64,000 nucleotides of DNA from Amorphochlora amoebiformis (Eukaryota > Cercozoa > Chlorarachniophyceae), in assembly GCA_054601695.1 (NCBI GenBank), contig BAAHQB010000010.1:1488001-1552000 (forward strand), read 5' to 3'. A model generated the notes under the pieces. It made no database searches and was not told the DNA's origin. It saw only the letters and a list, made by a program, of their open reading frames with translations. Shown here piece by piece: positions 39,662-51,350 of this stretch (positions within the stretch are counted from its first letter, which is position 1; each line of letters opens with the position of its first letter). A program made the position numbers and the translations under genes.

Positions 39662-42600
39662 GTCATCCTGATAGAGTAATAGTAGACTCTGGAGCCACCT
39701 CTAATTTCACGAATAATATCTCTTACGTGCACGAGATGCAACCGCTCAAAAAGAAAATACGAGTAAAAGTAGGCAAACAGGGCCACGCATACATATGCCA
39801 CCACTATGGATATATGTATTTTGATATGGACCTTGGAGAGGACCGAACATACACCCTGAAAGTGTTAGCCATTTACTCGAAGGACACCACAGGCACATTC
39901 CTATCTGTCGCACGGATGGATAAGAGAGGAATAAAAATAATAATCCACCAACGTAAAATAACGTTCGAATACGAGCAAGTGCACATAGGTTACGCGGATC
40001 TAGCTGGATCGAACCTGTACTACCTACGGGGTCAGCCAAAAACCCAAAACAAAATGTACCAGGGGGTACACAACACTATTCTAATCCGCGAGACTGTGCC
40101 ACTCGAAATGCTGAATCATCAGCGACTTTGCCACGTGTCTGCAAGAAAACAACGTCAAACGGCGCAACTGGTCCTGGGGATGAATTGCCCCCAGAGATTC
40201 AACTCAAAATTGAGATGCATGACATGCGAAGTGGCGAATTGCACGAGAATCCCGGTGAGAGGACCCGAAAGAGCCCCTCTGGTCCCAGTAGGGAAGATGG
40301 GGACCAAAACCATATATATATATACCTACCACCGATTGAACAGCGACCAAAAGACGCTGCCGGAATCCATAAGGGGATACCATGGATTTGTGGTCTTGGT
40401 TCACCATGGATCCCGAGCTTTATTTTTGCGCCTAATTAAAAACAAAAGGGAAACGCTTAATACCGTTAAGACGGTTATAGCCACTCTTAAGACTCAATTT
40501 GGCGTTTCAATAAATGAATTCCGAGCCGATGGGGAAGGGACCTACGTATCCCGAGGGATGCAGGATCACCTCAGGGACCAAGGAATACGATGGAACCCCT
40601 CGACACCGTATAGGCCGGAGCAAAACGGAGTGAGTGAGAGAATAATCCAGACGATTATGCGTATGACTCGCGCAATTCTGCATCACGCATCACTCACATA
40701 CGGATATTGGTGCTATGCCGCACAGGTCGCGGCCCACACCTACAATAGACTGAAACATAGCACGCTCGCAACTGCTGTGCCATGGGAAGTTTTGACCAAT
40801 TACAAACCCAATATATCTTATTTTCGTGTATTTGGGTGCATCTGTCTGGTACATATACCAAAAGAACAGCGCCAGGAGGAGACTAAACTCATGAAAAGGC
40901 CTTCGAGCCTATATGATCGTGGTAGATATATGAGATTCGTGGGATACACGAACCAGCCTGGCCAATATATATTGCGTGACAGGAGAGGAAAACAGTACAG
41001 ACGAATGGTCAACGTGTGGTACGAGAAAATGTTCAAATTTCCACAAGAACAAATTGAGGAAAGGAATGATGAAATCAAAAATAACTCAGATGAGCAGCGT
41101 GCACAGCAGGAAGCACATGAGAGCTCACAGCCTAGGCGATCAGCCCGAGAGGCTAGAGGAGTTAGAGCACCACTATATGGACTCGATGACTACATTTTCG
41201 AACTTTCCCACCACTTAAACGCGAGCGTGGCTGATATCAAGTTCGTCCCTCCGAAGGATGACCTATATATATATATGAATAAACAACCCACGGTGCAACA
41301 ATTGGAGGACATTCCTCTCAGTTATTATGACGCAATAAATTGCAGGGAAAAGAGTGAATGGAAAAAGGCAATTCAGAGTGAATATGACAGCCTGGTTGAG
41401 AACAACACATGGACGCTAATGTCCTGCCCAAAAGGGGTACGACCATTAACCACAAAGCATGTGTATACGAAAAAGCTCAAACCTGATAATACCATAAGGT
41501 ATAAAATGAGACTTGTTGCGAGAGGCTTCAACCAACAAGAAGGAAAAGAATACTTTTTCACCTATGCGCCAACCCTCTCGTTGAATTCCCTTCGCATTAT
41601 GCTCGCGTTAGCCACCGTGTGGAGCCTGAAAGGCCACAACATAGACATAACCACGGCATATCTGTATGCGAAAATAGACGCAGATATATACCTGAAAATA
41701 CCCAAAGGGTATAAGCCCACGACACCAAGAGAACACAGGATCATGATCACACCCGGTGAGAAAGTCCTGAAACTCAATAAATCAATATATGGACTAAAAC
41801 AGTCAGGCCACTTGTGGAACAAAACACTCGTGGAATTCATCACATCCCTTGGATTCAGACAGTCAGTGATTGACCCGGGCGTATTCACAGTCACCAGATA
41901 TGGTAGAAAAATGATCCTGGGGGTGTTCGTGGATGATATACCCATATTTTACGCCGCGAAAAATGACTTGGAGTGGATTCTCCGAAACATAGGGAGCAGA
42001 TTCAAATTCAAAAATCTAGGACCCCTACATCATTGTCTCGGACTGGAAATTACCACTAATCCAAACGGCGAATTTGGGCTATCCCAAACCAGATATATAC
42101 AGAGGTTGAGGGAGAAATACGCCCCAAACACACGAAAAGTACGCACCCCTATGGCCACGGCGTTCGACCCATTTCTGGATTCCGAAAGGGTCGGTAGTAC
42201 CCGGTACAGACAGAAAATTGGCGCGCTAATTTATTTATCGGTCGGAACTAGACCGGATATTTCTTACGCCATCGGAACCCTGGCCAGATTTTCCGCGGAA
42301 CCCAAGCAAACCCACATGGATGCATTGGACAGATTGATACATTACGTGGTAAATACGTCCACTGTGCGGATACAGTACAGGAGGACGGATACAATGCCCG
42401 AGGCATATGTGGATGCCAGTTTTGCCCAATGTAAGGAAACAGGAAAATCCGTCTCTGGTCACGTTGTCAACTTGGCTGATGGCCCGGTAGTTTGGTCCAG
42501 CCACAGACAAAAAGTTGTCGCAAATTCCACCACAGAATCAGAATATATAGCATGTTCGGAATGCGTGAGGGACGTGATTTATGTCAGAGAATTACTAACC

Positions 42601-42858
42601 GAATTTGGTGTAAATCTTGACAGACCAGTGAACATTAACGAAGACAACCAACCAGCAATTGCAATTGCGACCAAGGAAGGTCTATCAAAGAAGAGCCGCT
42701 CGATACGAGTTTCATACCACAACGTTAGGTATTCGATACGAGCAAAGGAGGTAAGGCTGATAAAGGTCGCCAGTGAGGATAACGTCGCTGACATACTTAC
42801 CAAACCTTTGGCTAACCATCCACATAAAAGACTATTCGTTAAAATGTTCCAAACCTGA
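39607..42858 (+). CDS. Copia Pol polyprotein (protease, integrase, reverse transcriptase, RNase H)
   Basis: One uninterrupted frame of about 1083 codons, open from 39607 (GTG, no ATG) to TGA at 42856-42858. Protease has DSG at residues 27-29. The integrase zinc finger has HX4H at 171-176 and CX2C at 204-207. The integrase core has RADGEG (Asp 308) and QNGVSERI (Glu 344), but the expected first Asp falls in IYIYTY (236-241), an (AT)n tract, and the usual DDYSR is HHGSR. Reverse transcriptase has NKSIYGLKQSG and FVDD near residue 775. RNase H has YVDASF, TTESEY and NEDNQPAI, and ADILTKPL near the end. Pol is in the -1 frame relative to Gag, with an overlap at 39607-39661. Confidence 0.93.
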   Translation: MSLHGGTQYIYRAQVAEVGHPDRVIVDSGATSNFTNNISYVHEMQPLKKKIRVKVGKQGHAYICHHYGYMYFDMDLGEDRTYTLKVLAIYSKDTTGTFLSVARMDKRGIKIIIHQRKITFEYEQVHIGYADLAGSNLYYLRGQPKTQNKMYQGVHNTILIRETVPLEMLNHQRLCHVSARKQRQTAQLVLGMNCPQRFNSKLRCMTCEVANCTRIPVRGPERAPLVPVGKMGTKTIYIYTYHRLNSDQKTLPESIRGYHGFVVLVHHGSRALFLRLIKNKRETLNTVKTVIATLKTQFGVSINEFRADGEGTYVSRGMQDHLRDQGIRWNPSTPYRPEQNGVSERIIQTIMRMTRAILHHASLTYGYWCYAAQVAAHTYNRLKHSTLATAVPWEVLTNYKPNISYFRVFGCICLVHIPKEQRQEETKLMKRPSSLYDRGRYMRFVGYTNQPGQYILRDRRGKQYRRMVNVWYEKMFKFPQEQIEERNDEIKNNSDEQRAQQEAHESSQPRRSAREARGVRAPLYGLDDYIFELSHHLNASVADIKFVPPKDDLYIYMNKQPTVQQLEDIPLSYYDAINCREKSEWKKAIQSEYDSLVENNTWTLMSCPKGVRPLTTKHVYTKKLKPDNTIRYKMRLVARGFNQQEGKEYFFTYAPTLSLNSLRIMLALATVWSLKGHNIDITTAYLYAKIDADIYLKIPKGYKPTTPREHRIMITPGEKVLKLNKSIYGLKQSGHLWNKTLVEFITSLGFRQSVIDPGVFTVTRYGRKMILGVFVDDIPIFYAAKNDLEWILRNIGSRFKFKNLGPLHHCLGLEITTNPNGEFGLSQTRYIQRLREKYAPNTRKVRTPMATAFDPFLDSERVGSTRYRQKIGALIYLSVGTRPDISYAIGTLARFSAEPKQTHMDALDRLIHYVVNTSTVRIQYRRTDTMPEAYVDASFAQCKETGKSVSGHVVNLADGPVVWSSHRQKVVANSTTESEYIACSECVRDVIYVRELLTEFGVNLDRPVNINEDNQPAIAIATKEGLSKKSRSIRVSYHNVRYSIRAKEVRLIKVASEDNVADILTKPLANHPHKRLFVKMFQT

Positions 42859-43506
42859 GTGAATGTGGGAGGCAGAACGGACTGGTGAACATTCCACCTA
42901 GTGAGCGTTGGTGACTGTTGGACCATTATCGAGGCTTGATCACCCGTCGAGGTGGGGCAACACACCTGTCATAGCTCTGCCGGAACGCGAAGCCAGACCA
43001 TTCTACCAAGGGTGAAAACATAAAGATACACATATTTACATATGTATATGTATATATGTGGACAATAAACATTCCGAGGAGTACATATACCTTTGAGGGG
43101 GCGTACACAAATGAATGAAAGAAGTGGTTTTTCGAATTTTTCTCCACGAATTGAATATATTTAAAGTGGTTTTTGCAACACTTTCCACTAGAAATAAAAA
43201 GAAGTGGTTTTCGACTTTTTCTCCACGAACTGAATATATTTAAAGTGGTTTTTGCAATACTTTCCACTAGAAATAAAAAGAATTACAAGTGGTTTTTACA
43301 TAGTTTTCCACTAAAAATATAGATAAAAGTACCTCAGTGGTTTTCAGATTTTTTCTCCACACAAATAGAAACATAAGTGTTTTATCGAATCATTTTTTTT
43401 CAAGAATCTCAAAGTTTTTTTTTTTGTATATATATACATATACAATTTTTTTTCACGAGTGGTTTTTCTTAAATTTTTCCACATAAGCCGATCAAGAATA
43501 TATATA

Positions 43507-43556
<50 letters not shown>

Positions 43557-43633
43557 TATATATACAAAAACACGGGACGTAAACACATCCATCATCACTT
43601 TTGTGCAAACCTCCTAAATTCATATATATGCAC

Positions 43634-43671
<38 letters not shown>

Positions 43672-43715
43672 ATATATATATTAAATATATATAAATTTAT
43701 AACGTTTGAGGGGGC
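42859..43715 (+). repeat. Copia 3' non-coding region: 80-bp tandem repeat and two polypurine tracts
   Basis: Two units of about 80 bp (43121-43200 and 43201-43279) plus decayed copies to about 43480. All carry AGTGGTTTTT and TTTTCCACT arms that can fold into hairpins. A G-rich CTTTGAGGGGGCG occurs at 43091-43103 and again at 43704-43715 beside the LTR. (AT)n fills 43500-43690. Confidence 0.85.
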
Positions 43716-43892
43716 GTGTCAGTGAGGGATGAATGTGAAGACAGAATGACGAGACCGCCGACAAATTAGGTTTTACCGAATTAGTCATATGAGCGGAAGA
43801 ACAGTTCATTAGTTTAAGTTACCGCTCACGCATCGGCAAGTTACTACGTAATCATAGACAGATCTCATCTGCATCACCGCCCACCACGTAAT
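43716..43892 (+). repeat. 3' LTR of the copia element
   Basis: Identical to 38687-38863. Followed directly by the target-site copy ACATG(G). Confidence 0.97.
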
Positions 43893-43897
43893 ACATG

Positions 43898-44405
43898 GAT
43901 AACTTAGATGACATCGAATTTCTTCTTAGTTCAATTTAAATTTGCAACCGTGTATAAACCTTCTAGATTCTACTGGAAATCCATCTGCCATGCAAAAATG
44001 CAGCTAGGCTATCAGCTGATACTAGTGATAGCGAATATCACTAGTGATAGCGAATATCACTAGTATCAGAGCCTGGCTGACTTTGAAGAACGCTTTGAGA
44101 GAAAGATATTCTAGATATTCGAAAAACTTAAGTACCGTATGGGTATGCATGTCGCCCGTGTGGTCTCCAGTCTGCACGCTTAGCCGGGGCATGTACTAAA
44201 TGTATCCTCGAGATTTGGAATGCTTTCTTGCATGATTGCATACATTTTTTAAGAAATGCTCATGTTACATTATTATTGTACATGCCCATATATTTTCAAT
44301 GTATATTAGTTTAAATTAAATCTATATGTACGTATATTTTCATACATATATATAATCTAGATAACATGTATTGATGTAGATTATTAGTGTACATTGGGGT
44401 AGGTA
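43898..44405. other. Intergenic spacer with a large hairpin, no gene
   Basis: Continues the CTAG-rich sequence interrupted by the copia element. A perfect 13-bp inverted repeat (GATACTAGTGATA at 44018-44030, complement at 44055-44067) surrounds a 20-bp direct repeat. With mismatches the arms extend into CAGCTAGGCTATCAG and CAGAGCCTGGCTG. The remainder to 44405 is AT-rich and probably 3' flank of the GST gene. Confidence 0.7.
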
Positions 44406-44691
44406 TTAGCCCTTGGGATTAGCCTTGAAGTAGGCCACCACGGACGGATGCTCGCTCACAGTCTTGTAGACAGCCTACCAACCGCAGGTCAAACAACAAA
44501 TCAACATTGAGCGATATTTGCATGATACTGAATGGTAGTGTTAGATGACCAGGCAGCAGGGGGCCTTGTCGTAAAGGGTGTCGGAAATTCCGTCGAGAAA
44601 ACCCGCCTTGATGTTGCGAATTGAGCCAAACACTTTCAGGTCTGCTATGCTCAGAGACGAGCCCACGCAGAACCTGGCAACGAGTGGTATA

Positions 44692-44722
<31 letters not shown>

Positions 44723-44729
44723 CTACAAA

Positions 44730-44768
<39 letters not shown>

Positions 44769-45667
44769 AACTTTATCTACACAAATATTTATACCCATAC
44801 AAATATTTACATACAAATATTTACACCAAGATATTTCATGTGCTAACAAAATATGCGGAAGGTTTGGTTTTTTTTTATTTGATTTTTTCCAACGAACCGC
44901 TTTGTTGTTAGCATTTACATGTACCCCTTGGTTTCATTCTTGGCGAGGGTCTTTTCGAGGCCGGCAATGAAGGGCGGCAAAACCTTTTCGTTGATGAAGC
45001 CTCGGATGCGCATCTTCTCCTTCTCATCAAATTTCTCTAGACCAAACCTCTGTGGAACCCTGTGCGTGGACATAAATATACGGTTCTACACATCTGTATG
45101 GCAAGTTTCTGATTCGCACTACAACCGCAAAGAATTGTGAGTGAGTGTGCATTACAGTGTGAAAGTAATTGCCGAAGATGGGTTCTCCATGACGTTCACG
45201 ATTTCATCAACTAACGCACAAATTGTAAGAGAGGAAGGGAAGGCTGGGCATTGCGATGGGATAAGGAAATTTGAGGAATTCAACTGGGCGTTGTGAGATA
45301 TATCGGGTTACGTTGGATGCAGGGGTGGAACCTCTGAAAGCCTCCATGGGATCTTCAGGGTACAGCTTTGCGAGCTGGCCCACGTAGCGCAGAATGGCTA
45401 ACGACTCGCCCATCTGGACTCCATCGACGCTCAGCACGGGCACGACGCCATACTTGAATTCTCCGGCAGCCTTAGCCTTACCAAATTCGGGGCTGGGAAA
45501 AAATTGAAAACTTCATTAGGTTGATATCATGTGCGGTTTAGTGATTTTAAGTACAAGGTGAGGCGATTGTCCTTGAAATCAATCTTGCCTATGTTGAACG
45601 CAAGCCGAATTTCCAGGGCGCGTCCGCCAATGGGAAAGTAGGTGAGCTCAAACTTGGGGCTGGTCAT
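44406..45667 (-). CDS. Glutathione S-transferase (sigma-like), six exons
   Basis: Exons (minus): 45667-45555, 45492-45332, 45210-45156, 45047-44925, 44673-44550 and 44474-44406. The thioredoxin-like N-terminal domain reads [19 protein letters not shown], with the Tyr of LTYF in the catalytic position of sigma-class enzymes. It continues with [10 protein letters not shown] and [19 protein letters not shown], the glutathione-site segment. The helical C-terminal domain has [13 protein letters not shown]. The stop follows FKANPKG. GSTs conjugate glutathione to electrophiles, usually in the cytosol. The acceptor at 45047 (CAGAG|G) is the least typical. All six exons match the neighbour at 45962-48350 in order and phase. 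One intron holds short (AT)n. Confidence 0.95.
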
Positions 45668-45961
45668 TATTGCGGTGTCCGATGGGAAGATCTTACTCGC
45701 TGCGGGTTGGGTATGCGAAGCGTGCGTTCGGTTCCGGTGGACCGAGCCCGATACACGTGGATATTTTTTTATGAGTATTAGTAGATATTAGAGGTTCACA
45801 ATAATAGTATTAGAGGTTCAAGCCAGTGGTATTACAGGTCATACGGAACCGATTGCCGCGGAACTGAACGAACCGTTGGCTTTCCTCGGTTGCCTTTCCT
45901 CGGCCGCAGGCGATATCTTCTATGTCACCAGAATCCAAACATCCATTCAACCCACGACCAA
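45668..45961. promoter_or_regulatory. Shared intergenic region between divergent GST genes
   Basis: The start codons face away from each other across 294 bp. Similar motifs occur in opposite orientations: GCGTTCGGTTCCGGTGGACC near 45724-45743 and GGAACCGATTGCCG with GAACGAACCG near 45844-45873, so a symmetric promoter is possible. ATTAGAGGTTCA occurs twice (about 45787 and 45808). No TATA box stands out. The promoter role is inferred from position. Confidence 0.5.
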
Positions 45962-47219
45962 ATGCCTACCTCCATCGAATCCAAGCAATCTGCGAAAGCC
46001 AAGTATGAGCTCGTATACTTTGATCTCGGAGGACGTGCCTTGGAGACCCGCCTGGCCATGAAGATTGGGAAAATCGAGTTTAAGGACACACGCCTATCTT
46101 TGTACGAATCCCCGCCATGACGTCGCGTCATCCCAATAATCTCTCACACATTTGTGATATTCAGTCCCGAGTTCGGAAAAGCCCAGGCTGCTGGAGAGTT
46201 CAAGTTCGGAATGGTCCCCATTTTGAAGGTCGATGATGAACAAATTTCTGAGTCCGCAGCTATCCTGCGGTTCATCGGAAAACTCTCAGGCCTGTATCCC
46301 GAGGACCCCATCGCTGCCTTGAAAGGTACGTTCCATTCTCGAACATCCCGAACATGACCTCACGATGTTGTGACGTTGCACGTCATATTTTGTCATCAGT
46401 CGATGAGATCGTCGACGCCTGGGAGAACCCACAAGCTCCGATCACCTTCACATTGTACTCTCACACCTTTCCTTTCTTGAGCTTCACCTTTTATTCTGGC
46501 TCAAATATGTCACATCATCTAGTCTCCCGGGGAAGTTTGGTGTCGAAAAGGAAAAGTTTGACGAAAAGGAGAAAAAGCGCGTCAGGAAGTTCATCAACGA
46601 CAAGGTCCTCCCCGAGTTCATCACCATCCTTGAGAAGCATCTCGCCAAGAACAAGACCAAGGGGTAACAATCCACGATCCACAAACATACCCTAGAATGC
46701 CCTCAGTATAATCACACCCTCCGCGTAAATGTTCCATGCCTACACACACATTATATATGTTTATGTGATATATATATATGATATATGTTTATATATATAT
46801 ATATATATATGATATATATATATATATATATATAATATATATATACATGTATATACATCATATGTATATATGTGTATGTGTATATATCTAGTATTATCTA
46901 CATATATATATATATATATCTACATATATATATAATTATATATATATATTATACATAATATATATATATATATATATGTATATATTATATATATATATAT
47001 ATAATATATATATAATAACACATATATAAAATATATCTACTCTATATAAAATATACTACTCCATATGTATATAGATATATTATTATTATTATATATTATA
47101 TATTACATATATATATATGTATGTAATAATAATAATAATAATGTTATGTATTACATATATATATATATATATATTATATATTTTTATATATGTATATTTT
47201 GCATATATCATCGATTTAA

Positions 47220-47268
<49 letters not shown>

Positions 47269-47562
47269 ATAAAATATTTATATTAAATATGCCCACATTT
47301 GTTGAAATAGGTTCTGCGTTGGATCATCTCTAACTATCGCGGACCTGAAGACTTTCGGGTGGGTGCGAAGCATCAAGTCTGGGTTTTTCGACGGCCTCGA
47401 CAAGACTCTTTTCGAAAAGGCTCCCTCCTGCCTGGTAGACATATAATACTACTAGAATTATAACACAAGTGACATACAGTACTGGTTATCTGAACGTGAG
47501 TGTATAATTATTTCTATTTGCGTACGTTGGATCCACATTAACACATGTATACACATATACAC

Positions 47563-47634
<72 letters not shown>

Positions 47635-47749
47635 ATGTACATATTGTACGTATACATTAATATGTGTATGTACATATTGTACGTATACGTTATATGTACA
47701 TATTGTACGTATACATTAACACGTAGACGTATACCTACATATATATATA

Positions 47750-47794
<45 letters not shown>

Positions 47795-47964
47795 TATATA
47801 TATATATATATATGTATATATAATTATATATATATATATATACAAACACTTATACATGCATATATATATATATATATATATGTACAAATACACATATACA
47901 TATTTTAAGCAAACGCTTATACATGCATGTATTGTATATAGATATATGTATATATAAATACATA

Positions 47965-48009
<45 letters not shown>

Positions 48010-48010
48010 C

Positions 48011-48091
<81 letters not shown>

Positions 48092-48101
48092 TATATATTT
48101 A

Positions 48102-48168
<67 letters not shown>

Positions 48169-48350
48169 CATATGTATATTTCTATGTTATAAATATATAT
48201 CTATATTTATGTATAAGCATCGATGAAATATTTAATGTATACGAAAACACATATACTGGTTAATTTCACACACATGTGCAGGCTGTGTACAAGACCGTTC
48301 TCGAGCTTCCAGAAGTGGCCGAGTTCCTCAAGGCCCACCCCAAGGGCTAA
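45962..48350 (+). CDS. Glutathione S-transferase (sigma-like), six exons, paralogue of the divergent neighbour
   Basis: Exons: 45962-46101, 46165-46325, 46400-46454, 46523-46663, 47311-47434 and 48282-48350 (TAA). The N-terminus ([14 protein letters not shown]) is longer than in the paralogue. The domain then reads [19 protein letters not shown], with the catalytic-position Tyr in [15 protein letters not shown] and [19 protein letters not shown] complete the glutathione-binding half. The C-terminal domain has [13 protein letters not shown] and ends FLKAHPKG. Splice phases equal those of 44406-45667. Introns 4 and 5 have grown by (AT)n to about 650 and 850 bp, whereas the paralogue's are about 250 and 75 bp. 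The substrate is unknown. Confidence 0.95.
46740..48240. repeat. (AT)n blocks within GST introns 4 and 5
   Basis: 46755-47270 and 47560-48165 are mostly (AT)n with short ATT and (GT) islands. They are spliced out in the GST model and explain the size difference from the paralogue. Confidence 0.9.
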
Positions 48351-48647
48351 CTCAATTACGATCCGAGTTCCTGCTACGATCCAACCTCCAATGCTTTTCT
48401 CGACCTTCCAAAGCTGACCATTCAGCTTAGAGAGACGACGAACATACTGGCAAGCCGCGCGTGGAATCTCATACCGTTCTCTCAATCTTTGTTTACCTTT
48501 CTCTTTCCGATGTCGGAACCAATTCTTTCTTCTGTTTGACTTGACGTGTCTGCCCGCGTGAGCTATAGTTGGAAATTTGAATTGCATCACAGAACGACAT
48601 GCAGTGTCTTAAATCTGGTAAATGTGTAATTATATGATTTATATTAT

Positions 48648-48681
<34 letters not shown>

Positions 48682-48736
48682 ATATATATATAAAAATATA
48701 GTATATGCAATATATATATATATGTGTATATATATA

Positions 48737-48828
<92 letters not shown>

Positions 48829-48850
48829 ATATATGATATATATGATATAT

Positions 48851-48891
<41 letters not shown>

Positions 48892-49045
48892 ACATATATA
48901 TGTATTACACATATATACATGTATATATATATATGTATGTATATATATATTTGCGACATAAATATTACATCATTTTAAATATATGCACATGTATTTACAT
49001 ATATTTATAAATATATGCATAGTATTGTAATACTGCTTAAGGTTG

Positions 49046-49077
<32 letters not shown>

Positions 49078-49148
49078 CATCATGGTATATATATAAATAT
49101 ATATATGTATATATATAAATATGCTTATATGCATAAATGTATACATGT

Positions 49149-49182
<34 letters not shown>

Positions 49183-49361
49183 ACATATGTATATATATAT
49201 AATACCATATATCATATATGTGCATATGTAATCTATATATTATCATTGAATACTATATCAGGATATTGAATCAGTGTATTATATATATATATATATATAT
49301 AATATACAAACATATAAATATGTATATATACGTACATACATATATATATTATATTTATATA

Positions 49362-49442
<81 letters not shown>

Positions 49443-49511
49443 ATATTTATATTTATAAATACATATATATATATAAATATATGTACATACATATACATAT
49501 TTATTTATACT

Positions 49512-49544
<33 letters not shown>

Positions 49545-50611
49545 TATATGCATGTGTGTAGAATATACAGTTTTGTAGTCCTATGACTTTCGTGAGAACA
49601 AGTAACTTTAGAGTATTAATGAATTATATACATATTTCTTTGCCATCACGTTAGCTGTGCTCCTAGTTCTAGTGCTCCTACTACAACGTAGAACCCACAG
49701 TCCGTAAAGTCCGGTGCATTACATGCATCGATCTCGAGTGATCTCTGCTAGGCCTCGAGTGATCATCAGGTTCTGATTTGCTGTGCACGTACATGCACAT
49801 GTAGGAGTGATATCTTGATTACCTGTGGATGATATGCGATACATATAACAAATGTTGATGTAATTTACATAAGTCCATGTCCTAGTACATGTATGTGACA
49901 ACCACATGCGCTGATTTGTAGTTGAATGTGTGTTGAATCGGACTAGACTAATTCGATTAGTTAGTACTCCAGTAATTGGTGCGTTGAAGTATGCATTTGT
50001 TGTTTGTGAGGGCTTGTCCCGGTTGGGTATTCGTGCAGAGGCTCTACCGTTGTGATTTTTTTCGGGTCCCACAGGTACGAGGTGGACTACAAGTAAGCGA
50101 CAACTCGTTTCCTGTCACGTTTGCTGGCCCCGTTTGCTGCTCCTTGGTTTTTGTCAGATAAGCTAACATTTTTCGACAATCTTCAAGGGATGTCAACAAT
50201 GTGCTGGTTTCCGCGGACTCTCCTCACCTGACGCTGCTGGTTCGTGACGCTTACGCTGGTCCCAATCTCGGAGGCAGACAACCATCTCAGCAATCATGCA
50301 GACTTGCGAGGCTCGGTCATTTCCCCTTCTTTCCCTCGTTTCTCATTCCTGAATTCAAATTTCGTCTGTATCAAGCCTGTCACTGAGAATCGTGCGTCCC
50401 ACACCAGCAATTCCGTCGTGCTTGGCAAGGGACGGACCAATATGACCAATAGATGGTCAAATCCATCATCAACAGCTAGACGGAAAAAGTATTGAATTTG
50501 TCGGGTCCAAATCTCCAAGGGCCGCCAGCTCTGGGCCTTCTCCCCCCATCGACGTCTTGTCCCGCTCCTTACGTTTCGATTGGGACTTTTCCTGACATAC
50601 AAACCAGAAGG
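48351..50611. other. Intergenic: (AT)n then unique sequence, possible extra exons
   Basis: 48351-48620 is GST 3' flank, 48640-49560 is mostly (AT)n, and 49560-50070 is unique with no coding signal. Three islands before NDUFS3 could be exons: 50075-50092 (YEVDY, donor GTAAGC), 50188-50257 (DVNNVLVSADSPHLTLLVRD) and 50520-50611 (after TCCAAG|). Their phases can be chained into the NDUFS3 frame, but the sequence does not resemble a known presequence, so they are left unassigned. Confidence 0.4.
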
Positions 50612-51350
50612 ATGTCAATGTTGTTACACAAGTTTTCGGAGCAACTTATGAGGGCCGCCCCCCGCGCCATAACATCGGTGAAGCCCCAGGGCTGGGACCT
50701 CGTCGCGACCACCACACCAAAAGACCTGCTACCCTCACTGTTTTTCCTGAAAAACAGCTCTATGTCGCAGTTCCATGGCCTCATAGACATTGTGGGAGCC
50801 GATTACCCTGATCGCGCGGATCGCTTCGAGCTTACGTACGTGCTCTTGTCCTACCAGTACAAGACTCGCATGCTACTTCGTACCACAGCCAACGAGACTA
50901 CCATTGTTCCCTCGGCTGTAGATGTCTTTCCTTCAGCAGACTGGTGATAATTTCACATCTCTGGCCCGTGTTTGTATCGTTTGAATTCCATATCTCCACA
51001 ATGCTTGAGGGTATTTTTGTTTCCTGTCCTCCCCTAAACTTTCAACACCACATTACAATATAACGAAAATCAGGCACGAGCGCGAAGTATGGGACATGTA
51101 TGGAATATACTTCGGAGGCCATCCAAATCTGCGACGAATCCTTACCGATTACGGCTTTGAAGGCCACCCTCTCAGAAAGGACTTTCCGCTCACAGGCTAC
51201 GTTGAAACCCGCTACGACGCCACCCTGGGCCGGATCGTGTACGAACCCGTGGAGCTAGCACAAGAGTACCGAGACTTTTCGTTCAACAGTCCGTGGACCA
51301 AGATCGGCGAGGAGCTCCCCACTGCAATCGAATCGGGAAAGAAGGAATAG
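50612..51350 (+). CDS. NDUFS3: NADH dehydrogenase (ubiquinone) iron-sulfur protein 3, complex I 30 kDa subunit
   Basis: Exons 50612-50943 and 51074-51350 (TAG), joined at a split Trp codon (TG|G, donor GTGATA, acceptor ATCAG|). Conserved blocks in order: [66 protein letters not shown] and [18 protein letters not shown]. The pair ERE-DM(Y/F)G and the GFEGHP-RKDFPL signature are diagnostic. The subunit sits in the peripheral arm of complex I near the quinone module in mitochondria. ATG 50612 starts almost at the conserved core and leaves little presequence, so translation may begin in an upstream exon. The standard genetic code and nuclear introns show this is a nuclear gene, not mitochondrial nad9. 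Confidence 0.95.

Larger units (their letters stand above)
38687..43892 (+). mobile_element. Ty1/copia LTR retrotransposon, about 5.2 kb
   Basis: Two identical LTRs of about 177 bp (38687-38863 and 43716-43892) bound a Gag zinc-knuckle ORF and a Pol ORF in the order protease, integrase, reverse transcriptase, RNase H, which defines copia. The flanks carry the direct repeat ACATG (38682-38686 and 43893-43897), the expected 5-bp target-site duplication. A G-rich polypurine tract (TTTGAGGGGGCG) touches the right LTR. Identical LTRs mean recent insertion. Gag is short, the Gag and Pol frames are offset, and the integrase lacks an obvious first catalytic Asp, so this copy may be non-autonomous. 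Confidence 0.97.

Noticed and set aside
48207-48590. 127-codon minus-strand ORF over the end of the second GST gene
   Set aside because: Antisense to the last GST exon and its 3' flank; no domain and no splice support.
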